A stretch of 60,471 nt of DNA from Elusimicrobiota bacterium. Lineage in GTDB: Bacteria; Elusimicrobiota; Elusimicrobia; UBA1565; UBA9628. The notes beneath the pieces are model-generated. The model searched no databases. It was given only the letters and a program-made list of their open reading frames with translations, and was not told the DNA's origin. Every line of letters starts with the position of its first letter. Position 1 is the stretch's first letter. Below are positions 27,801 to 34,938 of this stretch, piece by piece. The stretch covers positions 1-60,471 of the forward strand of contig PLZD01000055.1 of NCBI GenBank assembly GCA_003151975.1, read 5' to 3'. Both the position numbers and the translations under genes were made by a program.

Positions 27801-28717
27801 TCGACATCCAGAGCTGCCGGCCTTTCGAGATGAAGGCCGGAGGGGAGATCGTCTCCGAGTACGACGTGCCGCCCAACGAGTGGTACTTCAACAGCAACGG
27901 CCAGAAGACGATGCCCTTCGCGGTCTTGCTCGAGATCGGGCTTCAGCCTTGCGGCTGGCTGGCGTCCTACGTAGGCTCGGCGCTGACAAGCCCGATCGAT
28001 CTTTCGTACCGGAATCTCGGCGGCACGGCGACGCAATTTATCGATGTGGGGCCCGACGTCGGCACGCTGACGACCAAGGTCAAACTGACCAAAGTGTCGA
28101 AATCGGGCGGAATGATCATCCAAAACAACGAATTTGAGATTTCCTGCTCCAAGGGACTCGTATATAAAGGAAGGACCGAATTCGGCTACTTCACCAAAGG
28201 CGCCCTGGCTCAACAACTCGGGGTACGCAATGCCAGGCCGTACGAGTCCGCGACGCAAGGCCGCATGATCGTGCCGTCGCAGATCGCCGGCATGCCGGAC
28301 GAGAAGCTGCTCATGCTTGACTCGGTCGAACTCGTGGAGGACGGTGGGCCCAAAGGCCTCGGTTTCCTTCGCGGCTTGCGCAAAGTCGATCCGAAGGAGT
28401 GGTTCTTTGCGGCGCACTTCTATCAGGACCCGGTTTGCCCGGGCTCGCTGGGCCTTGAGTCCTTCATTCAGCTCATGAAAGTTTTCGCGCGCGAGCGCTG
28501 GGGCGCCGGGGGGAAATTCGAGTCGATGGCGCTCGGCGCCGAGCACAACTGGATTTACCGTGGGCAGTACACGCCCGTGAACAAGGTGGTGGAGATCTCG
28601 TGCGTCATCACCGAGATCGACGGCGCGGGTAAGACGCTCAAGGCCGAAGGCTTCCTGAAGGCCGATGGGCTGACAATTTACGAGATGAAGAATTTCGCGT
28701 TGAAGCTTTCCGCATGA
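21863..28717 (+). CDS. pfaC: PfaC-like synthase, KS-CLF-AT-DH-DH
   Basis: A 2284-aa protein. Domains: active ketosynthase about 5-435 (Cys192 in DAACASS, His in ECHATGT); chain-length factor about 470-900 with the Cys position replaced by Glu658 (SSEETSG); acyltransferase about 1025-1380 with Ser1126 in GYSLGE, equivalent to the AT of PfaB; a Pro/Ala linker; then four FabA-like hot-dog units forming two dehydratase/isomerases. The catalytic halves are CHFSDDNVMPG (His1810) and AHFYQDPVCPG (His2185), each preceded by a non-catalytic hot-dog (LMLVDR about 1563, YQFLDR about 1972). FabA-type DHs place cis double bonds in PUFA synthases. Unlike myxobacterial Pfa3, no C-terminal acylglycerol-phosphate acyltransferase is present. 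Start TTG 21863 follows AAGGA. The stop overlaps oleA (ATGA). Confidence 0.92.
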   Translation: MKRNSPVAIVGIGGVFPDAPDLDGFWRNIAARRCASREVPEGRWLISKAEAFSPQKGAPDKVYSLNACLIDGFRFDPRGLDLDAALLTRLDPVFHLGLHAAREAWEDAAVKGLDRSRVGVVIGNIALPTDASSALTRELLLPLFEEKVLGRRIAPFADRTEPLNRFVAGLPAGLIAQALGLGGGAYALDAACASSLYAIKLAVEELRAGRADAVVTGGVSRPESLYTQMGFSQLRALSARGIPSPFDAAADGLIVGEGAGMFVLKRLDDALAAGDKIYGVIRGIGLSNDVGGSLLAPNTVGQLRAMRSAYKESGWSPSDVDYIECHATGTPTGDPIEVASLKALWGERGWTAGQCALGSVKSNVGHLLTAAGAAGLMKVLLGFKHKSLPPTANFEKTGPLIDLRESPFRVQSEAAPWSRRAEKTPRRAAISAFGFGGINAHVLVEEFAERRNSSRRVPRKTAPPASVPIAIVGMEARFGPLDGLRDFQEAVLSGRELEPTAPKERWWGLPQSERFKGFCLPSVGVRSQDYRIPPKEIEEMLPQQLLMLDTAAKAIADARLPEAGRDRMGVFVGIGLDLNTTNFDFRWDLANRADAWAKEMGWTLDEGERARLVEALRGAAGPALSANRTMGALGGIVASRVAREFGAGGPSFTVSSEETSGLRALEVAVRALQRGELDSALVGAVDIAGDCRAVLAAHEGRPYDLDGRARPFDAASTGTAIGEGAAAVVLKRLDDAVRDGDRVYAVIAGMGSASGGLDSYASALRRAYDDARVDPSRVAYLETHGSGTPAEDRAEAAALTEFFGIASTGLRCALGAVKAQIGHAGAASGLAGLVKTALALYQEILPPQQAFEPIAELARADNRFHVPLRPQYWLRNRAEGPRRAGVSAIGVDGGSVHAVLEGFERASDEPAVALERRQPLGSRAEGLFALEADDSKGLISGLKSLKSWAAAEDHAASAELLARRWWRKTGSSPERKLGLALVARDWKELLALAETAERSISENPERPIAGDRIHFTYRTPLGPDGLSFVFPGSGNQYVGMGIELGTQWPEILRALDAENGYLKQQFVPGHYAPWNFTWREGWRERAESELLVDFKSMIFGSVAHGAAISDLVRSFGVEPKAVIGYSLGETAGLFALRAWTSRDEMLRRMNESSLFVSDLAGPCDAARQFWNLPTDERVDWVLGVIDRPADSVRRALKGMERAALLIVNAPVECVVGGYKKAVDSLVEGLGCVFLPLQGVSTVHFPAAKLVEQKYRDLHLQPTTPPLGVRFYSGVLGKAYEVTRESAADSITAQAVKGFDFSALIKQAYEDGSRVFVELGPQASCARMIAKILGPLPHAAKSACVRGQDQASTILRLLAFLIAERVPVDLGALYGQPTLCVGHRESARPEKNAWATLGGRPFARLDFKPKQFVPQAPKISGPIIPSFVPPAPISRPAITVSNIAPAAGPARAVPSSIATLDPARAVSTNLLNSETAKVKAHETFLRISENFAAFQAKNIAFQNWLISQASSSGVFPAQALPPKVFMDREACLEFAVGSIGKALGEKFAHVDAHPTRVRLPAEPLMLVDRIISVDGEPNSMKAGRVVTEHDVLPNAWYLDCGRIPTCIAVEAGQADLFLSGYLGIDSETTGLAVYRLLDAQIEFHQGLPAPGDVIHYDIRIKNFAQHENTWLFFFEYDSFVSGRPLLTMRKGCAGFFTQEELAAGKGIVFTEEESRKVSGKKPADWTPLAPFSAVESYDDRKLEALRRGDLAGCFGPQFDGLQVKNPSTLPSGRMKLVDRILEIDPQGGRYGLGRIIGEADIHPDDWHLVCHFSDDNVMPGTLMFECCLHTLRVLLLRMGWVGDKDAVWYEPVPGVKSQLKCRGQVLASTKKVTYEISVKELGYGPEPFVIADALMYSDGKPIVLISDMSLRIGGLSRTSLESLWSKPAKRIRKVLFDTDRITAFAIGKPSEAFGEPYKIFDSARVIARLPGPPYQFLDRIVDIQSCRPFEMKAGGEIVSEYDVPPNEWYFNSNGQKTMPFAVLLEIGLQPCGWLASYVGSALTSPIDLSYRNLGGTATQFIDVGPDVGTLTTKVKLTKVSKSGGMIIQNNEFEISCSKGLVYKGRTEFGYFTKGALAQQLGVRNARPYESATQGRMIVPSQIAGMPDEKLLMLDSVELVEDGGPKGLGFLRGLRKVDPKEWFFAAHFYQDPVCPGSLGLESFIQLMKVFARERWGAGGKFESMALGAEHNWIYRGQYTPVNKVVEISCVITEIDGAGKTLKAEGFLKADGLTIYEMKNFALKLSA

Positions 28718-29727
28718 ACTACTCAAAGGTCTACCTCGACGCGATAGGCTACGAGCTCGCTCCGAATGTGGTCACCTCGACGGCGCTCGAGGCGCGCGTG
28801 CTGCCGGTCTACGAGAAGCTCCACATGCCGCCGGGCCAGCTCGAGGCGCTCACGGGCATACGCGAACGGCGCTGGTGGGACCCGGGCTACAAGCTCTCCG
28901 AGGGCGCGATTGCCGCCGCCAAGAAAGCGCTCGAGTCGGCGCGCGTCGAGCCCAAAGACATAGGTGCTGTCATCTACACGGGCGTCTGCCGCGAAAGCTC
29001 GGAGCCCGCGACGGCCTGCGCGGTGGCCAATGGCATCGGCATCGGGACGAACGCGGCGATCTTCGACATCTCCAACGCGTGCCTGGGCGTGCTCAACGGC
29101 ATACTCGACGTCGCCAACCGCATCGAGCTCGGCCAGATCAAGGCGGGTCTGATCGTCTCGTGCGAATCGGCCCGCGAGATCAACGACAGTATGATCGCGA
29201 GCATGCTCAAGAATCCGACGATGGATCACTTTAAACTTTCGATCGCGACGCTGACCGGCGGCTCCGGTGCGGTCGCCGTGCTGATCACCGACGGCTCGTT
29301 CAATAACGCCGGTCACAAACTTCTCGGCGGCGCGTACAAAGCGGCATCGGAGCATCATGGCCTTTGCAACTGGAACCGCGACTTCATGATGACCGACGCC
29401 GCGGCCGTGCTCAAGTACGGCGTTCAGCTCGGCCGCGCGACTTGGAACGCTCTGCTCGAGTCGCTGAGCTGGAACGCGCAGTCCGTCGACAAGGTCATCT
29501 GCCACCAGGTCGGCGGCGCGCACAAGAGCTCGATCTTGGCGACTCTCGGCATCGACGAGAGCAAGGATTTCTCGACCTACGAATACCTCGGCAACATCGG
29601 CACGGTCTCGGTCCCGATCACCGCGGCGCTCGCCGACGAGCGCGAGTTTATCCGCAAAGGCGACAAGGTCGCCTTCCTCGGCATCGGCTCGGGATTAAAT
29701 TGTCTCATGCTCGGGTGGGAATGGTAA
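28714..29727 (+). CDS. oleA: OleA, head-to-head acyl condensing thiolase
   Basis: A 337-aa thiolase-fold enzyme related to FabH. OleA joins two long-chain acyl thioesters by non-decarboxylative Claisen condensation to a 2-alkyl-3-ketoacid. The catalytic set is visible: Cys123 (SNACLGVLNG), His264 (ICHQVGG), Asn329 (GSGLNC), and Glu97 (SSEPAT) exactly 26 residues before the Cys, the spacing of the general-base Glu117/Cys143 in Xanthomonas OleA. That Glu separates OleA from FabH. The ATG overlaps the PfaC-like stop, and its own stop overlaps oleB (TAATG), so synthesis of all three is coupled. Its position directly after the megasynthase suggests it takes the Pfa product, as ACP- or CoA-thioester. 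Confidence 0.93.
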   Translation: MNYSKVYLDAIGYELAPNVVTSTALEARVLPVYEKLHMPPGQLEALTGIRERRWWDPGYKLSEGAIAAAKKALESARVEPKDIGAVIYTGVCRESSEPATACAVANGIGIGTNAAIFDISNACLGVLNGILDVANRIELGQIKAGLIVSCESAREINDSMIASMLKNPTMDHFKLSIATLTGGSGAVAVLITDGSFNNAGHKLLGGAYKAASEHHGLCNWNRDFMMTDAAAVLKYGVQLGRATWNALLESLSWNAQSVDKVICHQVGGAHKSSILATLGIDESKDFSTYEYLGNIGTVSVPITAALADEREFIRKGDKVAFLGIGSGLNCLMLGWEW

Positions 29728-30620
29728 TGAAGGAAACTTGGCGTGAGCAATATCCCTTCAAAGACCGCTACTGGGACCGCCAAGGCCTCAAGCTGCACTA
29801 CGTCGACGAAGGCAAGGGCGAGACCGTGGTCATGGTGCACGGCAATCCGACTTGGTCGTTCTACTATCGCAAGCTGATCGCCGACCTTTCGAAGGACCAT
29901 CGCGTGATCGCGCTCGATCACATCGGCATGGGACTATCCGACAAGCCGACCGATGCGCAGTACGACTACACGCTGAAATCCCGCGTCGACGATCTCGAAG
30001 GCCTGCTCGACTCGCTCAAGATCGAAGGCGGCGTCACTTTGATCGTGCACGATTGGGGCGGCATGATCGGCATGAGCTGGGCCTGCCGCCATCCCGAGCG
30101 CGTCAAGCGCATCGTGGTCTCAAACACCTGGGCTTTCGATTGGCCGGAGGGGGCGAGACCCCCGTGGCAGCTCAAGCTCGCGCGCGGCCCGCTTGGCGCG
30201 CTGCTCGTGCGCGGCTTCAGCGCGTTCTCGATCGGCGCCGCGATGACCTGCGCGACGCGGCTTATGAACGACGGGCCGGCCTTGGCCGGCTATCTCGCGC
30301 CGTACTCCTCGTGGAGCACTCGCCGCGCCGTGCACCGCTTCGTGCAGGACATCCCGGAAGGCCCCGGCGACAAGGCCTACGAGCTCATGAAGTGGACGGG
30401 CGACCGCCTGCACAAGCTCGAGCACTTGCCGATGCTGATCGTCTGGGGCGGGAAAGATTTTGTCTTCAATCGCGTGTTCTTCGAGGAGTGGCGCCGGCGT
30501 TTCCCGCGCGCCGAAGTCCTCGACCTGCCGCAGGCCAAGCACTACTTGCTCGAGGATTCACCCGAGGTCATCGTGCCGGCCGTGCGCGCTTTTCTTCAAA
30601 AGCATCCCACCGCCGTCTGA
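29727..30620 (+). CDS. oleB: OleB, beta-lactone decarboxylase (alpha/beta hydrolase)
   Basis: A 297-aa alpha/beta hydrolase of the haloalkane-dehalogenase branch. OleB converts a cis-beta-lactone to a cis-alkene and CO2. The HGNPTWSFYYRK oxyanion/halide-pocket motif, nucleophile Asp109 (VHDWGG) and the C-terminal QAKHYLLED with the catalytic His are present. ATG 29727 shares its A with the oleA stop; an alternative in-frame ATG is at 29721. Some bacteria fuse OleB and OleC; here they are separate, 1 nt apart. Confidence 0.9.
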   Translation: MKETWREQYPFKDRYWDRQGLKLHYVDEGKGETVVMVHGNPTWSFYYRKLIADLSKDHRVIALDHIGMGLSDKPTDAQYDYTLKSRVDDLEGLLDSLKIEGGVTLIVHDWGGMIGMSWACRHPERVKRIVVSNTWAFDWPEGARPPWQLKLARGPLGALLVRGFSAFSIGAAMTCATRLMNDGPALAGYLAPYSSWSTRRAVHRFVQDIPEGPGDKAYELMKWTGDRLHKLEHLPMLIVWGGKDFVFNRVFFEEWRRRFPRAEVLDLPQAKHYLLEDSPEVIVPAVRAFLQKHPTAV

Positions 30621-30621
30621 G

Positions 30622-32250
30622 ATGAAGGCCGCCGAGAAAAGCCCCAATGTCGCGCTGAGGCTCGGCCATTGGGCCGCGGTTTCGCCGCAGCGCACCGCCG
30701 TGATCGCCGGCCGGGATTCCTTGAGCTTCTTGGCGCTCGACGAGGGCTGCGCGCGCCTGGGCGCCGGGCTTGAAGCCATCGGCGTCAAACGCGGCATGCG
30801 CGTGGCACTCCTCGTGCCGCCGGGCGTCGACTTCTTCGCGCTGACCTTCGCGCTTTTTCGCATCGCGGCCGTCCCCGTCCTTATCGATCCGGGCATCGGC
30901 TTCAAGAATCTCGGCCGCTGCCTCGGCGAGGCCGCGCCCGAGGCGTTCATCGGCTCGCCGAAGGCTCATCTCGCGCGCTGGCTCGGCGGCTGGGGCAAGA
31001 AATCGCTCAAGATCTTCGTCAGCGCGGGCGGTCCCTGGCCTGGCGCTCATTCGGCGGCTCGGCTGGCGCGCGCCAGCGCAGGCGCTCTGCGCGCGCCCGA
31101 GCTTCCGGGGCCCGATGAGACCGCGGCGATCCTCTTCACGTCGGGGAGCACGGGCGCTCCGAAGGGGGCCGTCTACACGCACGGCATGTTCGGAGCGCAG
31201 GTCGACCTTCTCGAGCGTCTTTTTAAGATCGAGCCCGGCGAGGTCTCTGTTCCGACCTTCCCGTTGTTCGCGCTCTTCGACGTGGCGCTCGGCATGACCG
31301 CCGTGATCCCTAACATGGACTTCACGCGGCCCGCTTCCGTCGACCCGCGCGAGATCGTGCGCCTCGTGCGCGAACACGAAGCCTCCCAGCTTTTCGGCTC
31401 GCCGGCCCTGCTCGACGTCGTCGGGCGCCACGCGCAGGCCGCGGGCATCAAGCTTCCCTCCCTCAAGCGCGTGATCTCGGCGGGTGCGCCGGTCTCGCCG
31501 CGCGTGCTGGCCCGCGTCTCCGAGATGATTCCGGCGGAGACCCAGATCTTCACGCCCTACGGCGCGACCGAGGCCCTGCCTGTGGCGCTCATCGGCAGCC
31601 ACGAGATATTGAAGGAGACGGCGCAGAAGACGGCGGAGGGCGGCGGCGTTTGCGTGGGCAAGACCGTGCCCGGCGTCGAAGCATGCGTCATTCGCGTTTC
31701 CGATGAGCCCATCGCCGAATGGGGCGAAGGTCTGCGCGTCAAGGACGGAGAAGTCGGCGAACTGCTCGTGCGCGGGCCGGTCGTCTCGGCCTGCTACGAC
31801 GCACGGCCGCGCGACAACGCGCTGGCTAAGATTCGCGCCGCCGACGGAACCGTGTATCACCGCATGGGCGACCTCGTCCGCAAGGACGCGAAAGGCCGGC
31901 TTTGGTTCTGCGGCCGCAAGAGCCATCGCGTCCGCACGGACGCGGGCACGCTCTACACGATTCCCTGCGAGGGCGTGTTCAACGCGCACCCCGAGGTCCG
32001 CCGCACGGCTTTGGTGGGCGTCGGAGCCCCGGGCGCTCAGGTTCCGGTTCTCTGCGTCGAGCTCGAGCCCGGCGCCGGCCGCCGGCGCGTCGAGATCCGC
32101 GCGGAGCTGCTCGCGCTGGGCTCGCGCCATGAGCACACGAAGGAAATAAAAACGATCCTGTTCCACGACGCCTTTCCCGTCGACATCAGGCACAACGCCA
32201 AGATTTTCCGCGAGAAGCTCGCCGTTTGGGCGGCCGAGAGGCTCGGTTGA
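30622..32250 (+). CDS. oleC: OleC, beta-lactone synthetase (AMP-forming ligase fold)
   Basis: A 542-aa ANL-superfamily enzyme. The AMP/ATP loop is LFTSGSTGAPKGAVYTH, followed by the A5-like YGATEALPVALIG and the A8 hinge region VYHRMGDLVRKDAKGRLWFCGRKSHRV. OleC adenylates the 2-alkyl-3-hydroxyacid made by OleD and closes the beta-lactone. The start at 30622 begins the protein proper and lies 1 nt after the oleB stop; the frame is open within oleB but that part is antisense-like shadow sequence. The TGA overlaps the TTG of oleD. Confidence 0.9.
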   Translation: MKAAEKSPNVALRLGHWAAVSPQRTAVIAGRDSLSFLALDEGCARLGAGLEAIGVKRGMRVALLVPPGVDFFALTFALFRIAAVPVLIDPGIGFKNLGRCLGEAAPEAFIGSPKAHLARWLGGWGKKSLKIFVSAGGPWPGAHSAARLARASAGALRAPELPGPDETAAILFTSGSTGAPKGAVYTHGMFGAQVDLLERLFKIEPGEVSVPTFPLFALFDVALGMTAVIPNMDFTRPASVDPREIVRLVREHEASQLFGSPALLDVVGRHAQAAGIKLPSLKRVISAGAPVSPRVLARVSEMIPAETQIFTPYGATEALPVALIGSHEILKETAQKTAEGGGVCVGKTVPGVEACVIRVSDEPIAEWGEGLRVKDGEVGELLVRGPVVSACYDARPRDNALAKIRAADGTVYHRMGDLVRKDAKGRLWFCGRKSHRVRTDAGTLYTIPCEGVFNAHPEVRRTALVGVGAPGAQVPVLCVELEPGAGRRRVEIRAELLALGSRHEHTKEIKTILFHDAFPVDIRHNAKIFREKLAVWAAERLG

Positions 32251-33239
32251 AGGCGCTCGTCACCGGCGCCGGCGGTTTCTTAGGCGCGGCGTTGATCCGG
32301 AGGCTCCTCTCTCAAGGCGACAAGGTCCGCGGCCTTTCGCGCGGCGACTACCCCGAGCTCGCGGCCTTGGGCGCGGAGTGCGTGCGCGGCGACGTCGCCG
32401 ATCGCGAAGCCGTGTCGCGCGCGCTCGCGGGCTGCGACGTCGTCTTTCACACGGCCGGGAAGGTCGGCTTGTGGGGGGACTACGCGGATTTCGAGCGCGC
32501 CAACGTCGAGGGCACGCGCGTGCTGCTCGAGGCGTGCCGCGAGCTCAATGTTCCGCGCTTCGTTTTCACGGGCTCGCCGAGCGTGGTCTTCGACGGAAGC
32601 AACGTGGCCGGCTGGGACGAGTCTGCGCCGTACCCGGCCCGCTTCGATTCGTTCTACTCGCAGACGAAGGCCGCGGCCGAGACCCTCGTGCTGGCGGCCA
32701 ACGGGTCGAAACTCAAGACCGTGTCCCTACGACCACACTTGATCTGGGGCCCTGGCGACCGGCACATCGCGCCCCGCATTATCGCGCGCGCGCGCGCCGG
32801 CAAGCTGATGCGCATCGGCGATTTTAACGAGAAAGTCGACATCACCTACATCGACGACGCCGTGGAGTCGCATCTGCTTGCGGCGTCGCGCTTGGACGGC
32901 GCGCTGGGCGTCGGTGGCCGCGCGTATTTCATCTCGCAGGGCGAGCCGCTTCCCATTTGGGACGTCATCAACGGAATTTTGGCCGCCGCGGGACTTCCGC
33001 CCGTCACGAAAAGAGTCCCGCTCGCCGTCGCCCGGGCCGTCGCGTGGGCCATGGAAGGCGCTTATCGCGCGTTCGGCGTCCAGCAAGAACCACGGCTGAC
33101 CAAGTTTCTCGTGACCCAGCTCACCACGGCGCATTGGTTCGACATCGGCGCGGCGCGCCGCGATTTGGGCTATCAGCCTCGCGTCTTGTTCGCGGAAGGC
33201 CTGCGCCGTTTCAGCGACTCGCTGAAGCGGGTTTCTTAA
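32247..33239 (+). CDS. oleD: OleD, 2-alkyl-3-ketoacid reductase (SDR/epimerase family)
   Basis: A 330-aa extended short-chain dehydrogenase. Its Rossmann motif is VTGAGGFLGAALIRRL, and it has the VFHTAGKVGLWGDY region found in OleD and 3-beta-HSD-like enzymes, a substrate-side FTGSPSVVFDG and the catalytic YSQTKAA (YxxxK). OleD uses NADPH to reduce the OleA product before lactone formation. The start is TTG 32247, overlapping the oleC stop in TTGA and opening directly into the nucleotide-binding strand. It is the last gene of the operon and overlaps the convergent lgt by 29 nt. Confidence 0.9.
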   Translation: MKALVTGAGGFLGAALIRRLLSQGDKVRGLSRGDYPELAALGAECVRGDVADREAVSRALAGCDVVFHTAGKVGLWGDYADFERANVEGTRVLLEACRELNVPRFVFTGSPSVVFDGSNVAGWDESAPYPARFDSFYSQTKAAAETLVLAANGSKLKTVSLRPHLIWGPGDRHIAPRIIARARAGKLMRIGDFNEKVDITYIDDAVESHLLAASRLDGALGVGGRAYFISQGEPLPIWDVINGILAAAGLPPVTKRVPLAVARAVAWAMEGAYRAFGVQQEPRLTKFLVTQLTTAHWFDIGAARRDLGYQPRVLFAEGLRRFSDSLKRVS

Positions 33240-33966
33240 GCAGTAGAACCGCCGCGAGCAGGAACATCGCGGCCGCCAGGAACTGCGAGTGGGCCATGCC
33301 CCACACCAAGTGGCCCGCGTCGTCGTCGCGGTAAAATTGCGTGCCGAAGCGGATCAGGCCGTAGCCGCCGATGTATTTCCAGAAAATCTTCCCGTCCGGT
33401 CCTTGCGTCTTTTTGAGGTCCCAGTGCAGGTACGCGGTCAGCAGGAAATCCAGCGCCGACTCGTAAAGCTGGGCGGGGTGAAGCGGGACGCCGATGGGAG
33501 CCTGCGAGTTGGGCTGGGTGAAGACCACGCCCCACGGAAGCGTCGTCGGCCTGCCGAAACAGCAGCCGGCCGCGAAGCAACCCAGACGCGTCACGCCGTG
33601 CGCGAAGGCCGCGCCGGGGGCGCACACATCGAAGACAGGCAAGACGCGCAGGCCGCGGCGCTTCAAGTAGACGACCGCCGCCAGGGCCCCGCCGATGATG
33701 CCTCCCTGGATGGCCGTGCCGTCGAGCAGGCGAAAGAGTCGGCCGAGAGTGAGGGAGTCGCGGCCGGCGGTCGCGAGGTAGTAGAGATGCGCACCGATCA
33801 CGGCCGAGAGGACCATCCAAGGCCACATCCCCAGGATCGCGGAACGATCCACGCGGCGGTAGCGCGTCTCATGCAAAGTGATGGCGATCGTGGAGAGCAT
33901 GGCCAGGGCGTTCATCAGTCCCCAGGTCCAGATCCGGATGCCGGCGATGTCTATAAAAGGGAGCAC
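33211..33966 (-). CDS. lgt: Prolipoprotein diacylglyceryl transferase (Lgt family)
   Basis: A 251-aa protein with seven or so membrane segments. Family marks are IRIWTWGLMNALA at the N-terminus, RDSLTLGRLFRLLDGTAIQGGIIGG, HGVTRLGCFAAGCCFGRPT (the Lgt signature region) and the C-terminal HPAQLYESALDF. Lgt transfers diacylglyceryl from phosphatidylglycerol to the lipobox Cys, which suits a genome with so many lipoproteins. The double Cys in GCFAAGCCFG is typical of one Lgt-like subgroup. The start is GTG 33966. It is tail-to-tail with oleD. Confidence 0.85.
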   Translation of the reverse strand: MLPFIDIAGIRIWTWGLMNALAMLSTIAITLHETRYRRVDRSAILGMWPWMVLSAVIGAHLYYLATAGRDSLTLGRLFRLLDGTAIQGGIIGGALAAVVYLKRRGLRVLPVFDVCAPGAAFAHGVTRLGCFAAGCCFGRPTTLPWGVVFTQPNSQAPIGVPLHPAQLYESALDFLLTAYLHWDLKKTQGPDGKIFWKYIGGYGLIRFGTQFYRDDDAGHLVWGMAHSQFLAAAMFLLAAVLLLKKPASASR

Positions 33967-33982
33967 GGTTAAAGTGCGAGCG

Positions 33983-34870
33983 TCACGCGAGGCATTGGCT
34001 GGGAATCCAGGTCCGCTCCAGGACCCGCGGCGGCAGGCCGCTGTAGTCGAACGAGAGCGCCTCGGCGACCAAGCCTTGGTGGTCGAGGCCGCGGCGGCCC
34101 GCGGGCATATTGCCCAGCATCTCGCCGAACAGCCAGCCGCAGATCGAAGGGACGAGCCGAGGGGTCATCTTGATGCCGAGCGCGCCGATGAAATTGCGGC
34201 GCTGCCCGACGTGGGCCACCTCGTCGATCATGACCTCGTAAAGCAGGTCGCGGACCCGCTCTTTTGCCTGCGGCTCGTCGGCCAGGCAGTCGTCGAGCAC
34301 GGAGTCGAAGAATCGAAAAAAGACGGCGCCGAGGAGCTCGGAGATGAACGCGGGTTGGTTCAGCAGGACTCCGGGCAGCCGCGGAAATACGGCGTACACG
34401 CGCCGGGTATCAGCATCGACGGGCGCCCATTCCACGTCGAGCCGGAAGGTCCTGAAGGCCTCGAGGATGAGGCGGCCGTGGCAAATCTCTTCGGCGGCAT
34501 GGTAGCGCGTGATCTTGTCGGTGAGCGACCGCGCCTTGGCCAGAGGAACGGTCGTCTCCCAGCCGGACGTCACCGCGGCCCACTCGTGGTAAGCGAAGCG
34601 GTAGAGGTTGGCGAACAAGAGCTCCTTCTGAGGCATCCGAGTCGGGTCATCCAGTATTTTCACGCAGTTGCGGCGGAACACCTCTTCCGAGAGCGGCTTT
34701 TCGGAGAGGACGCGGTGCTTGCGAAAATTCTCGAGCCGCTCCCGTTTCTTCGAGAGGTCGCGCTCCCGCTCGTCGAGCTCCCCGGAATTTGTCCGCATGT
34801 ACTCCCAGTAGCTTTCGAAGTTCGCCTCGCGCTGCTTCGCGGTTAGGGGAGAGAAAATGGAGCGGGGCAC
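33983..34870 (-). CDS. Ferritin-like diiron protein of unknown function
   Basis: A 295-aa, mostly helical soluble protein. Two ExxH motifs in separate helices (AAEEICHGR and IDEVAHVGQRR) plus further acidic residues suggest a ferritin-like carboxylate-bridged diiron site, as in acyl-ACP desaturase- or oxygenase-like proteins. No closer family was recognised. GTG 34870 was chosen over an in-frame TTG 39 nt upstream because TATAGT (34882 to 34877) ends 6 nt before it. It lies beside the pfa-ole operon, on the opposite strand with lgt, so any role in lipid modification is a guess from location and fold. Confidence 0.55.
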   Translation of the reverse strand: MPRSIFSPLTAKQREANFESYWEYMRTNSGELDERERDLSKKRERLENFRKHRVLSEKPLSEEVFRRNCVKILDDPTRMPQKELLFANLYRFAYHEWAAVTSGWETTVPLAKARSLTDKITRYHAAEEICHGRLILEAFRTFRLDVEWAPVDADTRRVYAVFPRLPGVLLNQPAFISELLGAVFFRFFDSVLDDCLADEPQAKERVRDLLYEVMIDEVAHVGQRRNFIGALGIKMTPRLVPSICGWLFGEMLGNMPAGRRGLDHQGLVAEALSFDYSGLPPRVLERTWIPSQCLA

Positions 34871-34876
34871 GAGAGG

Positions 34877-34931
34877 ACTATATAAAAAATTGGTAAACCA
34901 GGTTGACAAAATTCGGTTTCGGACCTACCCT
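34877..34931. promoter_or_regulatory. Divergent promoters, diiron gene / Ser-Thr kinase gene
   Basis: Plus strand: TTGACA (34903-34908), 17 nt, TACCCT (34926-34931), then 7 nt to ATG 34939; a complete promoter giving a transcript that starts at or next to the ATG. Minus strand: TATAGT (34882 to 34877), 6 nt before GTG 34870. This is the best example in the window of a full -35/-10 promoter in a leaderless arrangement. Confidence 0.65.
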
Positions 34932-34938
34932 TTAGTTG

